From contig NC_064046.1 of the NCBI RefSeq assembly GCF_932526225.1, positions 4,885,306 through 4,949,305 of the forward strand: a stretch of 64,000 nt of DNA, written 5' to 3'. Positions within the stretch are counted from its first letter, which is position 1. Each line of letters starts with the position of its first letter. The DNA is from Nematostella vectensis. Lineage: Eukaryota; Cnidaria; Anthozoa; Actiniaria; Edwardsiidae. Shown in pieces: positions 10,601 to 23,500 of the stretch. The translations under genes were made by a program, and so were the position numbers. The notes beneath the pieces were generated by a model, which saw only the letters and a list, made by a program, of their open reading frames with translations, was not told where the DNA came from and did no database searches.

Positions 10601-13490
10601 CTGCAAACTCTTGGTAATACTGTAATTTCCAGCTGCTGAACTGCTGTCTGTCTTGCATTAGTCAATCTCTAGTGAAATTACATTTGGTGCTTTCATATTG
10701 GTTAGCACCTTGCGGAGAGGTGGCATGATTTCAGTGATGGCCAATAAAAAATGTTCAAAATATTTTGAATGATGGAGAAGAAGGCATTTTAGCTATCTGA
10801 ATTTGTTGGTGTGTGGTTGCAGAATGAAGACAACAGCAGTTATTCTTGAAATAAACAAATGACAGTTATTCTATAAGAGGTGATGTCTGAATTTTGAAAA
10901 AAGACAACAAATAATCCCATCCCCCCTTGCGATTTGCTTGTTTTAGGGCACTTAATTTGCAATATTTCGAGACATCTTATTAAACAAAGAAAGTTGCAAT
11001 GGCCGGTTTTATTAGATTTTAATGGGTCTGACTTTTGCTTCATGTGATGACTTCAGGTATTTGTATATACTGTAAACAAGTAAATTTATACTGTAAACAA
11101 GTAATTTTCAAACGATATTTAATTTTGTGCTTTCAAGGTTTACCTAATTTTCCAATAGCACAAAAAGCATTTGTTACACCTTAGAATTTACATCCATGTT
11201 CAGAAATTGGACAATTTAGTTATAATGTTAGCCTGCAATGCAGGCGTGTACCCAGTGTTTTTATAGCGTAAAACCAGCCTCGAGTGATTCGAAGCTGCCA
11301 TCTTGGATTTTGAGCCAAGATGGCGGCTATAAAAACGCAAACACCTGCATTGCAGGCTATTATCATGTTAATGGTGCATGGCATTTATTTTTACCACTAA
11401 ACTGCTAAACTAAAACACAATTAATAAAAAACCTATAAAACCACCTAATAACTAAGATAATGTAATAACTAAGATAAATCTAACAGGCATGTTTCAGGGT
11501 GGGCACTTTAGAATGTAATGTAAATTGTTAGGGGGATGTATGCATAAAGTAAATTAACTGGTTAATATCAGCCGTAGGGCAATATAACAGCTACATCACA
11601 AATGCATGTAATCACCGGACTAGATTAATAATCCATACTTGATTTGTGAAGATAAATAAAACTAACAGGGTCGATGTCAGACCTAGGATTTGTGAGGGGG
11701 AGAGGAGAACAGGGGATAGGGATTTTTCTAATAACTACTCTAGCAAAAGGAATTGTACTTTCCTCTTGGTGTAGGGCTAGGGGTTTGGGAAGCAACATAC
11801 CATTTTTAAATTCTGGTAATAGGAGGGATTAAATTTCCATCCGAGTGTATGAGTGTAAGGGAGGGGACTAGGGCCCTTATCATTAGCATTCTAAGAGTAG
11901 AGGGGGGCAGCTAGGATCTCAACTAATTGCTCTGGCAATAGGGTGAATTATGCATCTAGATTATGGTCTTTTTTAGTGGGGGAGGGCAGAGAAGGAGTAA
12001 GGACCTTACTAATAGCTTACTTCTGTTTTTGCCAGGTGATGAGCACACTGCTTTCTTGATATTTACTAACTTTTCATTTTTTCTCTGTTTTCACAGCATT
12101 GTTTCCTAATTCATTCTTTGCTTTTTATCTATCAATGGTTTATTTCTAATGGTTTATATCCCAGCCCAATTGTGATGATCATTTTTCACAAGCATTATTT
12201 TGCATATGCTTTTACTCTGTGATTGATAAATACAGTATAGTTGTGGCATTTTTATTAAGCCTTATGCATATATTTCCAATCTTGCATCTAAAACAGGTTG
12301 GTTCGCTGCAAGTACAAGCGCCTGGGCTGTCCGTGGCAGGGCCCCCATCATGAGTTAGCACTGCATGAAGGGGCGTGTCCACATCCCGGTAAAACAGGGC
12401 TTGAGCTGATGGAGGCTTTAAATGCCATTGATGAGAAAAATGAAATGGAATTGCAGACGCTGGGAACCATTGTGGGCCTGCTATCATTTGAAAAGATAGC
12501 CATAAATGGTTAATATATATTTGATTATTAGACATTTAATTCATACTGGTGTATAATGTGCTACTCACCTATTGTATGACCTATTGCTTCTCTCTGGGTT
12601 AAAATAATCTGAGGATTAAATTAAGATTAGTTTAATTAACTCTTTTACACATATTTTACTCTTAGTTTGTTTTAGGGTTTGTTATGTGAGCTCTGGTAAG
12701 TACAAATTCTATTTTTTCAACTTAAAAGTTTTCATCCTTTTGTTTCTGTTTTCTAGCAAGACAGGATGATGAACCTGATGGTAGTAACCTTTTTTCACAA
12801 CAAGGGATTGATAACATTATTAACAATTTAATGAATATAATAATTTATTGATTTTTAAAGTGACTTCTAACATGACAAGTTAAACAAAGACACTTTAATT
12901 TGGAATGCTGTTAAATTTGATAAGAATTTAGGAAACTAAGTGGATTTCTTAAATGTGTTGCCAGAATACAGAACAAGAGGGGCGTTGATTATCAATCTAT
13001 TATCATGATACTCATGCTTCCCAGAGCCTGCAATCTTTGTGGCCTGCTGTCTCAAAGGGCCAGGGCACTGGGATTGAGTTTTTAAATGTAATTTTGTTGT
13101 TCTGATACTTAAACAGACTTGCAACTGCGACCATATCGTACAGATGACTTCATCCCGCAGCTTTACTATGAAACAAGCAGGTTCAATGCTCTTGGACAGC
13201 AGTGGGTGGTAAAGACAAAAGTGAACGGGAACGAGAAAAGCTTAAAGAGAGGCTTGATGTTTCAGCTGGCACAGAAAACCAAAGGTCCAATAAACATCAA
13301 GTTTATGATGTTACAGAGTCCATTTGGGGATCTGACAATCAAGCCGTCACTACACCACCATGAGTTCATGACAGACAAGCAGGAGAGTGATTTCCATGAG
13401 GTCCAGCTCCTAGACAGTGTTGAGTGTAATAAGATGCTAGCATCCAAGATGATCCACCTCAGACTCATGATGTTCCAAATGCCAACATAA
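7685..13490 (+). CDS. ZFTRAF1: Zinc finger TRAF-type protein (cysteine/histidine-rich protein 1)
   Basis: Exons are 7685-7867, 8916-9154, 12297-12508, 12757-12780 (24-nt microexon) and 13117-13490, giving 343 residues in continuous phase. The protein matches the CYHR1/ZFTRAF1 family throughout. It has an N-terminal basic stretch ([12 protein letters not shown]) and a RING-like Cys cluster ([27 protein letters not shown]). TRAF-type zinc fingers follow ([32 protein letters not shown]). The C-terminal domain contains [16 protein letters not shown] and [11 protein letters not shown]. Its biochemical role is poorly known. Intron 1 starts with GC (cag|gcaagt); the nearby GT would break the frame. 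The ATG at 7685 is the first in frame. The microexon adds eight residues (ARQDDEPD) and could be skipped without a frame change. Confidence 0.93.
10140..10580. mobile_element. Foldback (long inverted repeat) element in ZFTRAF1 intron 2
   Basis: The sequence at about 10140-10308 returns as an imperfect reverse complement at about 10337-10577. Shared blocks include one around ccatatgtttccatctatta and another around gttactatgtgcaagtattctt. No coding capacity is seen. Confidence 0.75.
11229..11359. mobile_element. 131-bp MITE in ZFTRAF1 intron 2
   Basis: Terminal inverted repeats begin TAGCCTGCAATGCAGG and end with the complement. A second internal inverted pair is centred on the ccaagatggcggc motif. 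Confidence 0.75.
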
Positions 13491-14149
13491 AAAGATAGTG
13501 TTGATAAATTTAAATTGATTAGTCACACTAATTGTTTGGTCGGAACATTTTAATTAAATACCAACATAAAAAGATGGTGTCGATAAATTTAAATTCAGTA
13601 GTCTAACTCTTTGTCCGTTCTAAACTTTTTGATAAGTATTAACATTTTTTGTTGTTGATTAATTTGAATTAAGTTGTCACCCTCACCATTTGGTGTAGTA
13701 ATTATTTAATAACATTTTAAAGGTTAAGATGCTGCTTCTTCAAGGATAGTATGATATGATAATGGAAGTGGACCTGGGAAAAAGTGTCTAATCTATTAAT
13801 TGTCTCTTTCTTCACCAATCTTATTTCCTTGGTATTTCTATCTTTTATCACTCTGTTTTACATTACTTTACAATATAAGCCTTTTAGCCACTCAATTATG
13901 ATAAAAATTATATATAAAAACATAGCTACAAGATAATATAACCTATATTTATCTAAAATTATTCTTTGTACATCTCCAAATTATGAAAGCTTCCAGTAAC
14001 ATAGCACTGGAAATGTTTTTCTGTGTTAAGGTTTAAATTTTATTACTTATCAATCTCATTTTTTTCACTGTGTATATAAAGCAATGCTGTGTGGTACACT
14101 ATTAAAAATGTCCAACTACTCGAGTAGCCACTAACTAATGAAAGCACCT
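13491..14149. other. ZFTRAF1-TMEM276 convergent intergenic region
   Basis: This holds the 3' UTRs of both converging genes. A direct duplication of about 36 bp covers the ZFTRAF1 stop codon region: about 13480-13515 recurs at about 13560-13595 (ccaacataaaaagat then gataaatttaaatt). Nothing else is recognised. Confidence 0.5.
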
Positions 14150-17100
14150 CTAATTTCTCGAGTGCAGCAGACCATACATAATTAACAGACTGCCTGCAGC
14201 TAGCATGTAGTGAAACATGTTGATACCTCTAATGCCCAACACACTATACTGCCCCTTTAACAGTCCTGAGACAGCATAAGCAGCTCCACCACCCAACGCA
14301 AAAGCATTCTTGTTCACAAAGGTAATGTAGATCAGCCCAAGTACTGCAAATGTGCTACAGGCTTGGGCCATGGTCTCCTGTAGGTTGGGCAAGACAATTG
14401 AGACTATGAATCCTGCAGCACAACCTACCAGGCAGATCTGGGCGTAGTCATGGTGGTGATGGTGAACACACATGCCTGCTGTTATAAGGGGGATTCCTGT
14501 AGGGAATATACATAGAGAGTTAAAAGATAGCTAAAATTCAGACTACACCACCGACTGACCGATGACAATCGATACCAATTAGATAATTAAATCGATTGAT
14601 ATCGAATAATGAAGTGGGTTTCCGATAATCGATGCTCCTGCCGAGGTGTGTCTAGGGATCAGGTATGGGGAACCTTAAAGGGGCCGTATGACGTAAATTC
14701 ACATCAATATTACACCTCGCTACATTCATTAGAAAGAGCATCGTTTGAAATACTCTTGGTGAAAAAAGTAGCCCAAAACTCCAACAGCAAAGTTGTAAAA
14801 AGTGAAAATAAAGCCCGTATAAAACGTTCGAAAATCGGCGGCCATTGCTTGAGCTAGCTTGATTTGGAGGGCACTTATGACGTCACTTGTCCCCAACAAG
14901 TCGGCTCATTACATTCAGAACCATTGCCAAATAGAAGGGTATACTTGGTGTCTGGTCTCCAAACATCAATATGAAGCGGTTATGGGAAGAAAGACGGGCC
15001 TGTTTTTAAATTTGATTATCTGACCGAGATCCAGAAGAAACCTTTCGCATTCTAAACCCCTGGTAGCCGAAGAAAACTGCCTTGAATTACGAGCGTCTGC
15101 TATAAAAAGCGATCATCTGTCGACCACGTGCGTAATTTCAACACGAAAGGAATCACAAATCCACCTCTACAAGGTGAGTTTTCGACCGGGTCCATGCTGC
15201 ATTTGAATCAATGATGCTATTTCAAACATAGAACTCAATTCTAGTTCTTGCTCTTTGTTCAATTATCGAATGAGCGTCACAAAACAAAGATAAGTAACCG
15301 TACAACACACAACAAGAAGAGATGACTCGATAAACAAAATGGCGGCAGACTCCTCTACACCAGCCATGACAAACTTTCCAAAAATATTCTATCATTTTAA
15401 TCCAAAAAACTTAGAATCAAGAATAATTGGAATTAATAAAGCTCCATGATTGAGAGGACGATTGATTATTATGGAATAGACGATAGCTAGGATGGCTTGG
15501 ATATGCTTGAATTTTGATCGAGTAAGAAGTGTTTTCTTATTGTGAATTACAAATGGTTTTGTACCGCACGCTTTATTGATAAATTTCTTCTATTTATTAT
15601 TTGTTCATCAACACTGCTATTTAAGCCTTTATATGCCTCTATATGAAGTTTTTGGTTAAGATTCTACTAGGTTAGGTATGAGTTATACACCATAAAAGTA
15701 AAACTTATAAGTAACTTACTAAACAGCTCACTGCATTTGTACTAATATCCGCACTTACAATTTTTATTTAAGTTATTTCTCTATTTCTGGTGGATATCCT
15801 AGCAAATAGTCTACCAGACGTCTTGTTGTCTATGTTGTTTATTTTGTTATTTACCAAGACTGAAAACTATAAGTATGCAAAGAAGAAAATGACTTAATGA
15901 TACATTTGAGTAACAGGGACAGCCCAACAGGGATGTTAAATACTCATTTTGTTATTACAAACAAACAAAATTGCATCTCCCAAAGAATTAGAAATGTTAA
16001 AGTTGAAGAAACTGGCAACAGGTTTAAATTATAAGTTACTTTCTAGTTTCATTTCATTAGCATGAATATGAAGTTTGAAGTCTTTGTTTAAAAATTGAAC
16101 CTCTGCTGTCCTGATGTATTTTCTTGAAAGTCTTTGAATTTCTTCAATAGATTATGATTTAGCCACTACCTTAGAAGATTCTAATTATTTTGTTTGTTCT
16201 ATTTCAGGGTACGACTCCTAACAAGATATCTTTCAGATTGTTCTTGAGTTACTGTAGTGTCAAAAGTGTGTTGGCACAACTATGCTCATTCCCTCTAATC
16301 CCTCACTGCCTAATACAGTTTACAGTTTGCAGCAAAAGTTTGGTCTTTTTTAATTTTTTTATTTTGGAATAAGCTCCCTTTTAAACTATCTAAAAATAGT
16401 TAGCTTGAAGACTGTCACAAAATATTCTAATGCATGGGAAATAAAATAAAATATGGAACTAATCTATTTGTTCTGATGATTTTGTTATTATTCGTGGCTT
16501 TTTGTGAAGTGTGTTAGATAGGCTATAATAAAATAGTACAGGGATCCCACTCAAAGAATCGCCAAATATAATGGCCAAATGCATGATAATGAAAATTCTG
16601 CTGGGGAACAAAATGATATTCAAGCTTTTCAGTGTGGCTTTGGCTTGCACCACTACTGTACCCAAGATCAGTTTCCTTACAGTCTGGTGATGGTCCAGCA
16701 TCCAGTATTTGATCAACACCAAAACAAAGACTTATACTGCTGTTATTATTTCAAACTTTGTTGTTGGTTATTGGTTTTAGATTCTATTAACTCCTACTAT
16801 CATTATTTACCAATCTCTGGAGGAGTAGTTGAACTTATGAAGAATCCCTGTGATTGCTATTTTGGGAGGATGTCTTGAACTATTTTTTGATTAATGTCAA
16901 TTTCATGAAAATATGCTCATATACAAATATGTCTGAACTAATATGAATGGAAGTTTCTCCAGATTCTACGTACCGGGTAAGTGAGCAAATAGTGATGCTG
17001 TAATTAATAGCTATTACCTTGGATTTTTTTAGTCAAGTAACATAGACTAACTTAACTTAATTCAATTGTGAATTGACAATAAATTGTTGTAAAGTTTTGA

Positions 17101-20100
17101 TCGTGGTTGATTTTGAGTCAAAACTATTTCCACACTCACAAATATGGAGAGTATGTGATGTCATTAGTTTAAATGTTATATAATCACACATGGTGAATAA
17201 GTAATATAACTTCCTGAATATTTGAATCCACAAAGCTGCTTTGTTATGAATGAATTCTTTCAAGTCCAGCTATTTCTTTTGTTCTAAATTTAGGTGTGGC
17301 AAGGCTAGTTTTAGGACATAAGTGCAAGAAATCAAAAACAACCAATTTGTCAATTATAGTCCGTAAAAGTATTGCGGAGCGGCATAGCGGAAAAACGTAT
17401 TGCGCATGCGCGTGACTTTTGGGGCATTTCATTCAAGATGGCGGCCGGAGAGGAGCGAAACCGCCATGTGCTTTAGTCTTTCAAAACGCTTTTCGCTTGT
17501 AAATCATCGGGTTAAGACTTAAAACAGATTTATCCTCGTAGGAGAAGATAGTACAGCATTCATGGTCTACTTTTTATGTGCATTTCGAGATTCAAGCTGA
17601 TTTTACGAGAGATTTGCGTTAAAATTATCGGTTTTCATTCAAGATTTGACACAGATCCGAAAAGAAAACAGACAAGTTTGCCGTGAAAAATACCATTCTG
17701 TCAGGCAGGATGTTTGCATTTATTTCTGTTTCCATCGTAATAGTCAATTCAGAGCTTAAAACGGACCTTACTGCTCCGATATTCTCTCGCGAAAACGATT
17801 TTCGAGCTCAGCTCGAAACCTGGTTACATCGTGGTACTCCCTCGTTTCGGGGACCGTCTCGTCCTGGCCGTCATCATCGTCGCCCTCCCCGTCGTCCTCG
17901 TCATCACATTCATCGTCTGTGCTCCTTAGCAAGCCACTATTGAACGACTCCGCAAGTTGTTCAAGTTCGTCCAACGTCCTTATTTTTCAATATTTTCTAA
18001 AACCATACGGGAAAACTTGAAAATACCATACACTCCGGCGATCGTTGACAATATCTTCAATTTGTACCAATATAAGGTGAATTACTAACAGCAGATCCAT
18101 GTCAGTATCTTCAGATGTACACTATACAACTGCCCATGAATTGCATGGGCAATCGCTCTCTCCATTTAGGTGTACGAAGCAGCAAAAGTTGCTGCAAATT
18201 TCCCCGTTCTCGTCCGCCATCTTGGATTCCAATGGTTCTGATAACTCGCGCATGCGCAATACGTTTTTTCCGCTATGCCTTGCGGAGCTGTACTTTCATT
18301 TTCGGGCTTTCATTAATCACATTGACCCTTCAACCGGCCTGTACCGGCTTTGGAAAGTACCCACAACCCAAAAAATTCATAAATGCAAAATAAACACAAC
18401 AAGATGAAGATACTCAGGCATCAGTCTAAGGGATAAATGGTCTTGCAGGTATGCATCCAACCAAGGTGTTGGCATCTACTCTTAAGCCAAATAATAGCAC
18501 AGGTTCTTTGACAAATCTCAAATCGAACAAGGAGAGAAAAGCAGAATCACCCCTCTCAATAAAACGCTCAAAATACCACACAAGGGAGACAGATCAGCAA
18601 ACACAGCTCAAGACACAAATAGATGCCTTTATTTTGATCCTCCAGGTACATTTCCATGGCCTCAAAACACAATGTCCACTCCTTGAAGGCTTGTACAACG
18701 ACGAAGATGTCTTTACGTATTGCAAAGCATTCTGGGAGATCCAGGGGAAAATTCACGAGGGGAGGGCCAGTCAACACTCCTCTCCCCAAAGTCAGATGGT
18801 TTTTTAGACAGTCTTTTCGCCCCGAAGCCAAACAAATCAATTCCAGCTCATACAGACCCAGAATAGCAGTGTAAACAATTTTGCAATCAATTTGGTTTCA
18901 GAAAAGACAGCATTTAGGAGAGCTGTGGTGATTCATTAGAAAATTATTTTCTCATCCAGGCAAAGCCAAACAAGAAAAAATCATCATGAATCCACCTTTG
19001 CTTGCAAATATCCATAAGCAAAGCCCTCAATTATGCCCCAAAAGACTTCATGATGTCCTGAGACACCCTCCTAATATGCTCATAGCTGTATTTTTGATGG
19101 AAAATACAAGCAATCATCAACTTGTGCTGGCTTCAGCACAACGACGAGGGATTAAAAGTGGGGACCGCAAAGCACTGTTGGAAAGCTTGGATACCGCTGA
19201 CTAGGTGCAGCTGTGTTTGACTTTGACGGGCTGTATAAAACTCAGAATATGGGGGGAGGTATCTGTTTTCAGTCTGTTTTTTGTAAATTCAGCTCAAAAA
19301 TAGCCAGGAGTCAATGGGTTAAAAGGGGTGCCTTTTAAAAACCAAAATGGCACGGGCTCGTAAAAGGCGCTGTACAAACATGAAGGAAACAACTAACTTT
19401 TTCCCGTAAAGTTTTTATTATTTTTTTACCGGACATTGCACTTTTCTTCATATGGTGTCACACAACTGAGATATACATTATTTGGGCTCCCATCTTAACT
19501 CTCCATCATGCAGCTTGTTTTGGGTAATTCACAAAGTCGAGACGGTTGTTACTTGGCTTTAGTCTTTCTGTTTCAGGGCTTTCTCCTTCCACTTTTTAGC
19601 TTGCTTATTTAACGTTTCAGCACGACAGACCTCTAGCCTATCTAACCTGGGGGTACTTTTATTGAGTAAATCGTAATGCGCTGAATTCTCTGGCTAAATC
19701 CTCACCCCACTCTCTGTGCGTGCTGTGATTTTTTTGCGACTCAGAGCGAGGCATTCCATCCCATAGCTTGATTTTGGGGACATTACAGCGTTCGATTCCA
19801 ACTGAATAATGGCGGCCAAAAATTGCTGTATTTCAGGTTTAAACAAAACATACTTCAACTCGATATTTCACTTGGAGCGTTTGGAACCTGATAGTTGAAC
19901 GCTTGATCTTTACATTTCCGCGCGAGAGGACGTATTTTAAGAACCTCGTCATACTGCCCCTTTAATTTAACGCACCCCACTAACACAAATCCAGCCTGGT
20001 CTCTATTAACTTATCGAATTTAAAATAGAACTTGACTATTTGAAACTATTTGAGACTTACCAACAATGGTGGCAAATTGGGACATGAAGCTGTGCCACTG

Positions 20101-20298
20101 ACAGACGTTATAATGGTACCGAGGAATCGCCACACCAAACCTTAGGACGCCTAGCAGGGCGGCAGAACCCACTAGACAAAACCCCAGGGCGGAGTAGGGG
20201 GATGCGAACTGCAACTTCGACGCACTATAGAACGCCGATATGGCGAGAACCAAGTCTGAAAATGCGATTGAGTATTGCCTGGCACCTTGCATAGTCAT
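14150..20298 (-). CDS. TMEM276: TMEM276-like multi-pass membrane protein
   Basis: Two exons: 20061-20298 (ATG at 20298-20296, preceding another in-frame Met at 20292) and 14150-14496, joined in phase 1 at VG|IPLI. Together they give 194 residues. The protein is mostly hydrophobic helices (YSALGFCLVGSAALLGVL, ICLVGCAAGFIVSIVLP, ACSTFAVLGLIYITFV, LGGGAAYAVSGLL, YMLAAGSLLIMYGLL). A histidine run (MCVHHHHHDY) lies mid-protein. From memory, the spacing of GIPL, the glycine-rich helix and the final helix before HSRN agrees with vertebrate TMEM276, which lies beside ZFTRAF1 in human. Molecular function is unknown. Codons upstream of 20298 stay open but have no ATG. Confidence 0.72.
14679..19961. mobile_element. 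TTAA-flanked DNA element filling the TMEM276 intron
   Basis: TTAA at 14675-14678 is followed by AGGGGCCGTATGACG. The other end is its complement with one mismatch, followed by TTAA at 19962-19965. TTAA duplications are typical of piggyBac and Kolobok elements. Inside I recognise no intact transposase. Short open stretches at 18451-18807 and 18986-19204 could be decayed coding sequence of unknown type. Confidence 0.6.
17366..18295. mobile_element. Nested TIR element with NRF1-like motifs in its ends
   Basis: The left end (about 17366-17412) and right end (about 18250-18295) are inverted copies containing ggcatagcggaaaaa and cgtattgcgcatgcgcg. It lies inside the TTAA element. On the minus strand at 17768-17974 is a 68-codon open frame with a very acidic run (DDECDDEDDGEGDDDDGQ). 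It is unrecognised, perhaps a relic exon. Confidence 0.65.
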
Positions 20299-20440
20299 GT
20301 TCTTTGAGTAAACGCAGTAGACTGAACCTTTCGAAGCTCTATCGTATATTTTTCCGAGGATCAAAACAAAAGCTAAGGACAAGTGCAGAAAGACATAAAC
20401 GCCCTCGGTACTTCAGTCTGGTCAGCACCAATATATAAAC

Positions 20441-20450
20441 GCGCATGCGC
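20441..20450. promoter_or_regulatory. NRF1-like palindrome in the TMEM276/LENG1 bidirectional promoter
   Basis: GCGCATGCGC, a perfect palindromic NRF1-type motif, lies within the 220 bp separating the divergent start codons of TMEM276 (20298) and LENG1 (20519). Confidence 0.6.
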
Positions 20451-20518
20451 TCTGCGCCTGATAACTAGTTCCCAGGCTTGAAGATGAAGACTGTTTTGAA
20501 GATGGCTGAAGAAAAACG

Positions 20519-23500
20519 ATGAATATCTTACCAAAGAAAAGGTACCGAGTTGTAATTCTTCTCGGAATTATACATATGCTATTCAGTTGATGTGTTGAAA
20601 TTAGAACACCTTTTTGCAATGTCTTGTTATCATAATGTATTTTTGTTACACATGTCTTTTACCGTAATCCTTATCTACCTTTTTTCTTTTAATCTTATGT
20701 AGCTGGCATGTTCGTAACAAGGATAACGTTGAACGTGTTAGAAGGGATGAAGAAAATGCAAGATTAGAAGAGGAAAAGAAAGCAAAAAGGGCCGCTCTTG
20801 CTGTAAGTGTTAGGAGTTTCCTTTAGTTCTGGGGAGCCACTCAGAAGGTTTGAAAAACGCCATCAAATAGATTTGGAGATTGGATTTGACTGTAATCGGT
20901 ATTTTCTTTATTAAAAATAAGTATTTATAAATAAATGATATTTCTATTCATAAGTTTTGCCAGGTTAAGAATTTAACCCTTCAAAACCGAGTAAGCATAA
21001 TTTTATTGTTTGACTCCCTGCTAGCAGAGGCCTCTTTTCTCTGTATTTCGCTGGACTGGCGTTCGCAAGGAAAAGCGACTTCTGCCATGGGTCGAAACTT
21101 TGTTTGATCAAATTGCCGTCCATGATGGTTGATCGGGGCACATGCTCCGTTCATTATTTACTGGCCACTATTTGAGCCCACAATGACTAGCACATGCGTG
21201 AAGCATATATCCGCAGCGGGATAATAAGCTCGCATTCTAAACGGTGTCCTCCGTAATATCACACAACGAATTATAAAAGAAGCCATTTAATGCCTTATCT
21301 TCACTCAGAATTTTTTGACTACAGAGTCAATCTTCCATTTACAGCTTTTGCATATTCTCCTGGAATAAGCTGATCTAAGTTTACCAAAAAGTTTGGTAAC
21401 GTTTTCTTCGAGTCCAACAATATTTACATTGAAGAGACTTGCCTGCTTAGATGTCTTGAAATTTATCCCACAAACAAGACAAAACTCGTCTTTGCTGCAT
21501 TTGCGTTCAATCTGTTTAGTGACGTTTTAGGTGATTGAAATTGAGTAGTTGTTTTCTTTTTTCGAAGAGGAGAACCAACCTGAGTTTGATTCGTGATTTG
21601 CCACAAAACCTATGCAAAGCATTTTGAAAGCTTTCCCGCGATGGTACGGGTTTAGGCATGTCATGCGGTCGCTTAGGAACGCTCACGCATGTGCAACGAA
21701 AACAGTTTTAACCCATGGCAGAGGTCTCTTTTCCTCGTGAATGCCAGCCAAGTGAAATATAGCGAAAAGAGGCCTCTGCTAGCAGGGAAATTGTCTGACA
21801 GCTCTAGGAAGACAACGGCACAAAAAAATAGCTTTTACAAACTTTCTTAGATTTGCATATCTATGATATCAGGGGCGGATACAGGGGAATAAATACCTTT
21901 GCCTGCTCGACTTTGCTGACGCGACAAATCCAATTTAGCATGAAGTATTTTAAGATCTATGTAGTGACCTACAAAGGATCACTGGATCAGTTGTAAGCCG
22001 TCTATCTGGCCATCATTCACCCCCCATTTTGAAGTCTACTACTTTTCTCCTACTAGGAACAAGAAGCAAGAACTGCATCCTTACGTGCTAAATCTCGCAG
22101 TGGTGCTGGCAACCAAAAAGAAGATGGTTCCACAGCACTTGTGAAAGCTAGCAGTGAAAAGCCCAGGCATTTGAACTTTTTTCAGGACATCGAGGATGGG
22201 GTAAAACACTAACGTGATAGACAAGACACTTAAACTTTTTGTGGACATTGAGGATTAGGTAAAACACTCACATGATTATATACTTTAACTTTTCCAAGGC
22301 ATGGAGAATGAGGTAAAACACCCACATGATAGACCGGCATCAAGGATGGGGTAGAACACCCACATGATAGACCGGCATCAAGGATGGGGTAGAACACCCA
22401 CATGATAGACCGGCATCAAGGATGGGGTAGAACACCCATATGATCAACCAGACACATTAACTTTCTCCAGGGCAATGAGGATGGGTTATGAGTTTTTTTT
22501 TTTAAATGCATCGTCAAGGATCCAGACTCTATTAATGGGGGTTTGCAAACCCCATACAGACTTGAAAGTTATTGTGAAATGGGGTAGATAATACAGAAAA
22601 TGTACAAAAAATCATCCAAATGGTGGATGGATAGCCACCCAATCCACCTCCCCTGGATCTTCCCATGAAATGATAAGATCATGTAGACCCAGACACACAT
22701 CTACAGAAACCTGAGCTTCTTACAATGACAAATCTATTAAAACACAAACTCTTTTTGACGCTGATTATGAAGTAAACAAATTACTTTTGACAATGACAGT
22801 ACTGTACACGAAAACCCACATTTTAAACTTCTTAAAGACACTGAAATGATAACTTCTTGTACTCATTCCTTGTTGGTTGTACTTAGTCATTTTTTGTTTT
22901 ATGTACTTGAAGTTGATACACATGGCTTACCATGTGTTTTGCTCTCTCGGCAGCTGAAGCAGGGTTCTAATGCTGAGTATGAGGCTGAGCGTGAGGCCGA
23001 GCAGGAAAAGCAGGAGAAAGCCATTGGCCTCTTGACATATCTTGGACAAAGTGCCTCTGAAAAGCATTGTAAGCTGGTGAATCCCTCTTCAGTTCATTTT
23101 TTGCTTTCAACCATCTCTACTCACGCCCACTACACATACGTGTAAAGGGAAGTTTTGCATGAACTTAACAAGATAGGCCGAACAGGAGATTTCTTTACAT
23201 TTTTTTGTAAAAAGCACAACATTATATGGTTCTGTGTTTCAGCAGAGAGACCATGGTACCTTAAATCTGGCTCCAAATCCACCAGTCAACCCAAAAGTGA
23301 TGAAGATCATGAGTAAGTTTCAAATTATATTTTTTTATTTTGGAAAGACAACTGGCTATGTGCACGGAAAAACAACTATTTTGTCTGTTATAAAATAACA
23401 AGACATTCTTTTTGGCTAAAATTTGGCATGTAGATAGGCCTTTGACGAAGAAATTAGTGTAACTTCAGTTTTGCAATACTTGTTTCCGAGTTGCCAAACA

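Noticed and set aside
16189-16900. Short plus-strand frames in the TMEM276 intron
   Set aside because: No recognisable domain, AT-rich, and no splice context. They are likely random open stretches within the TTAA element.
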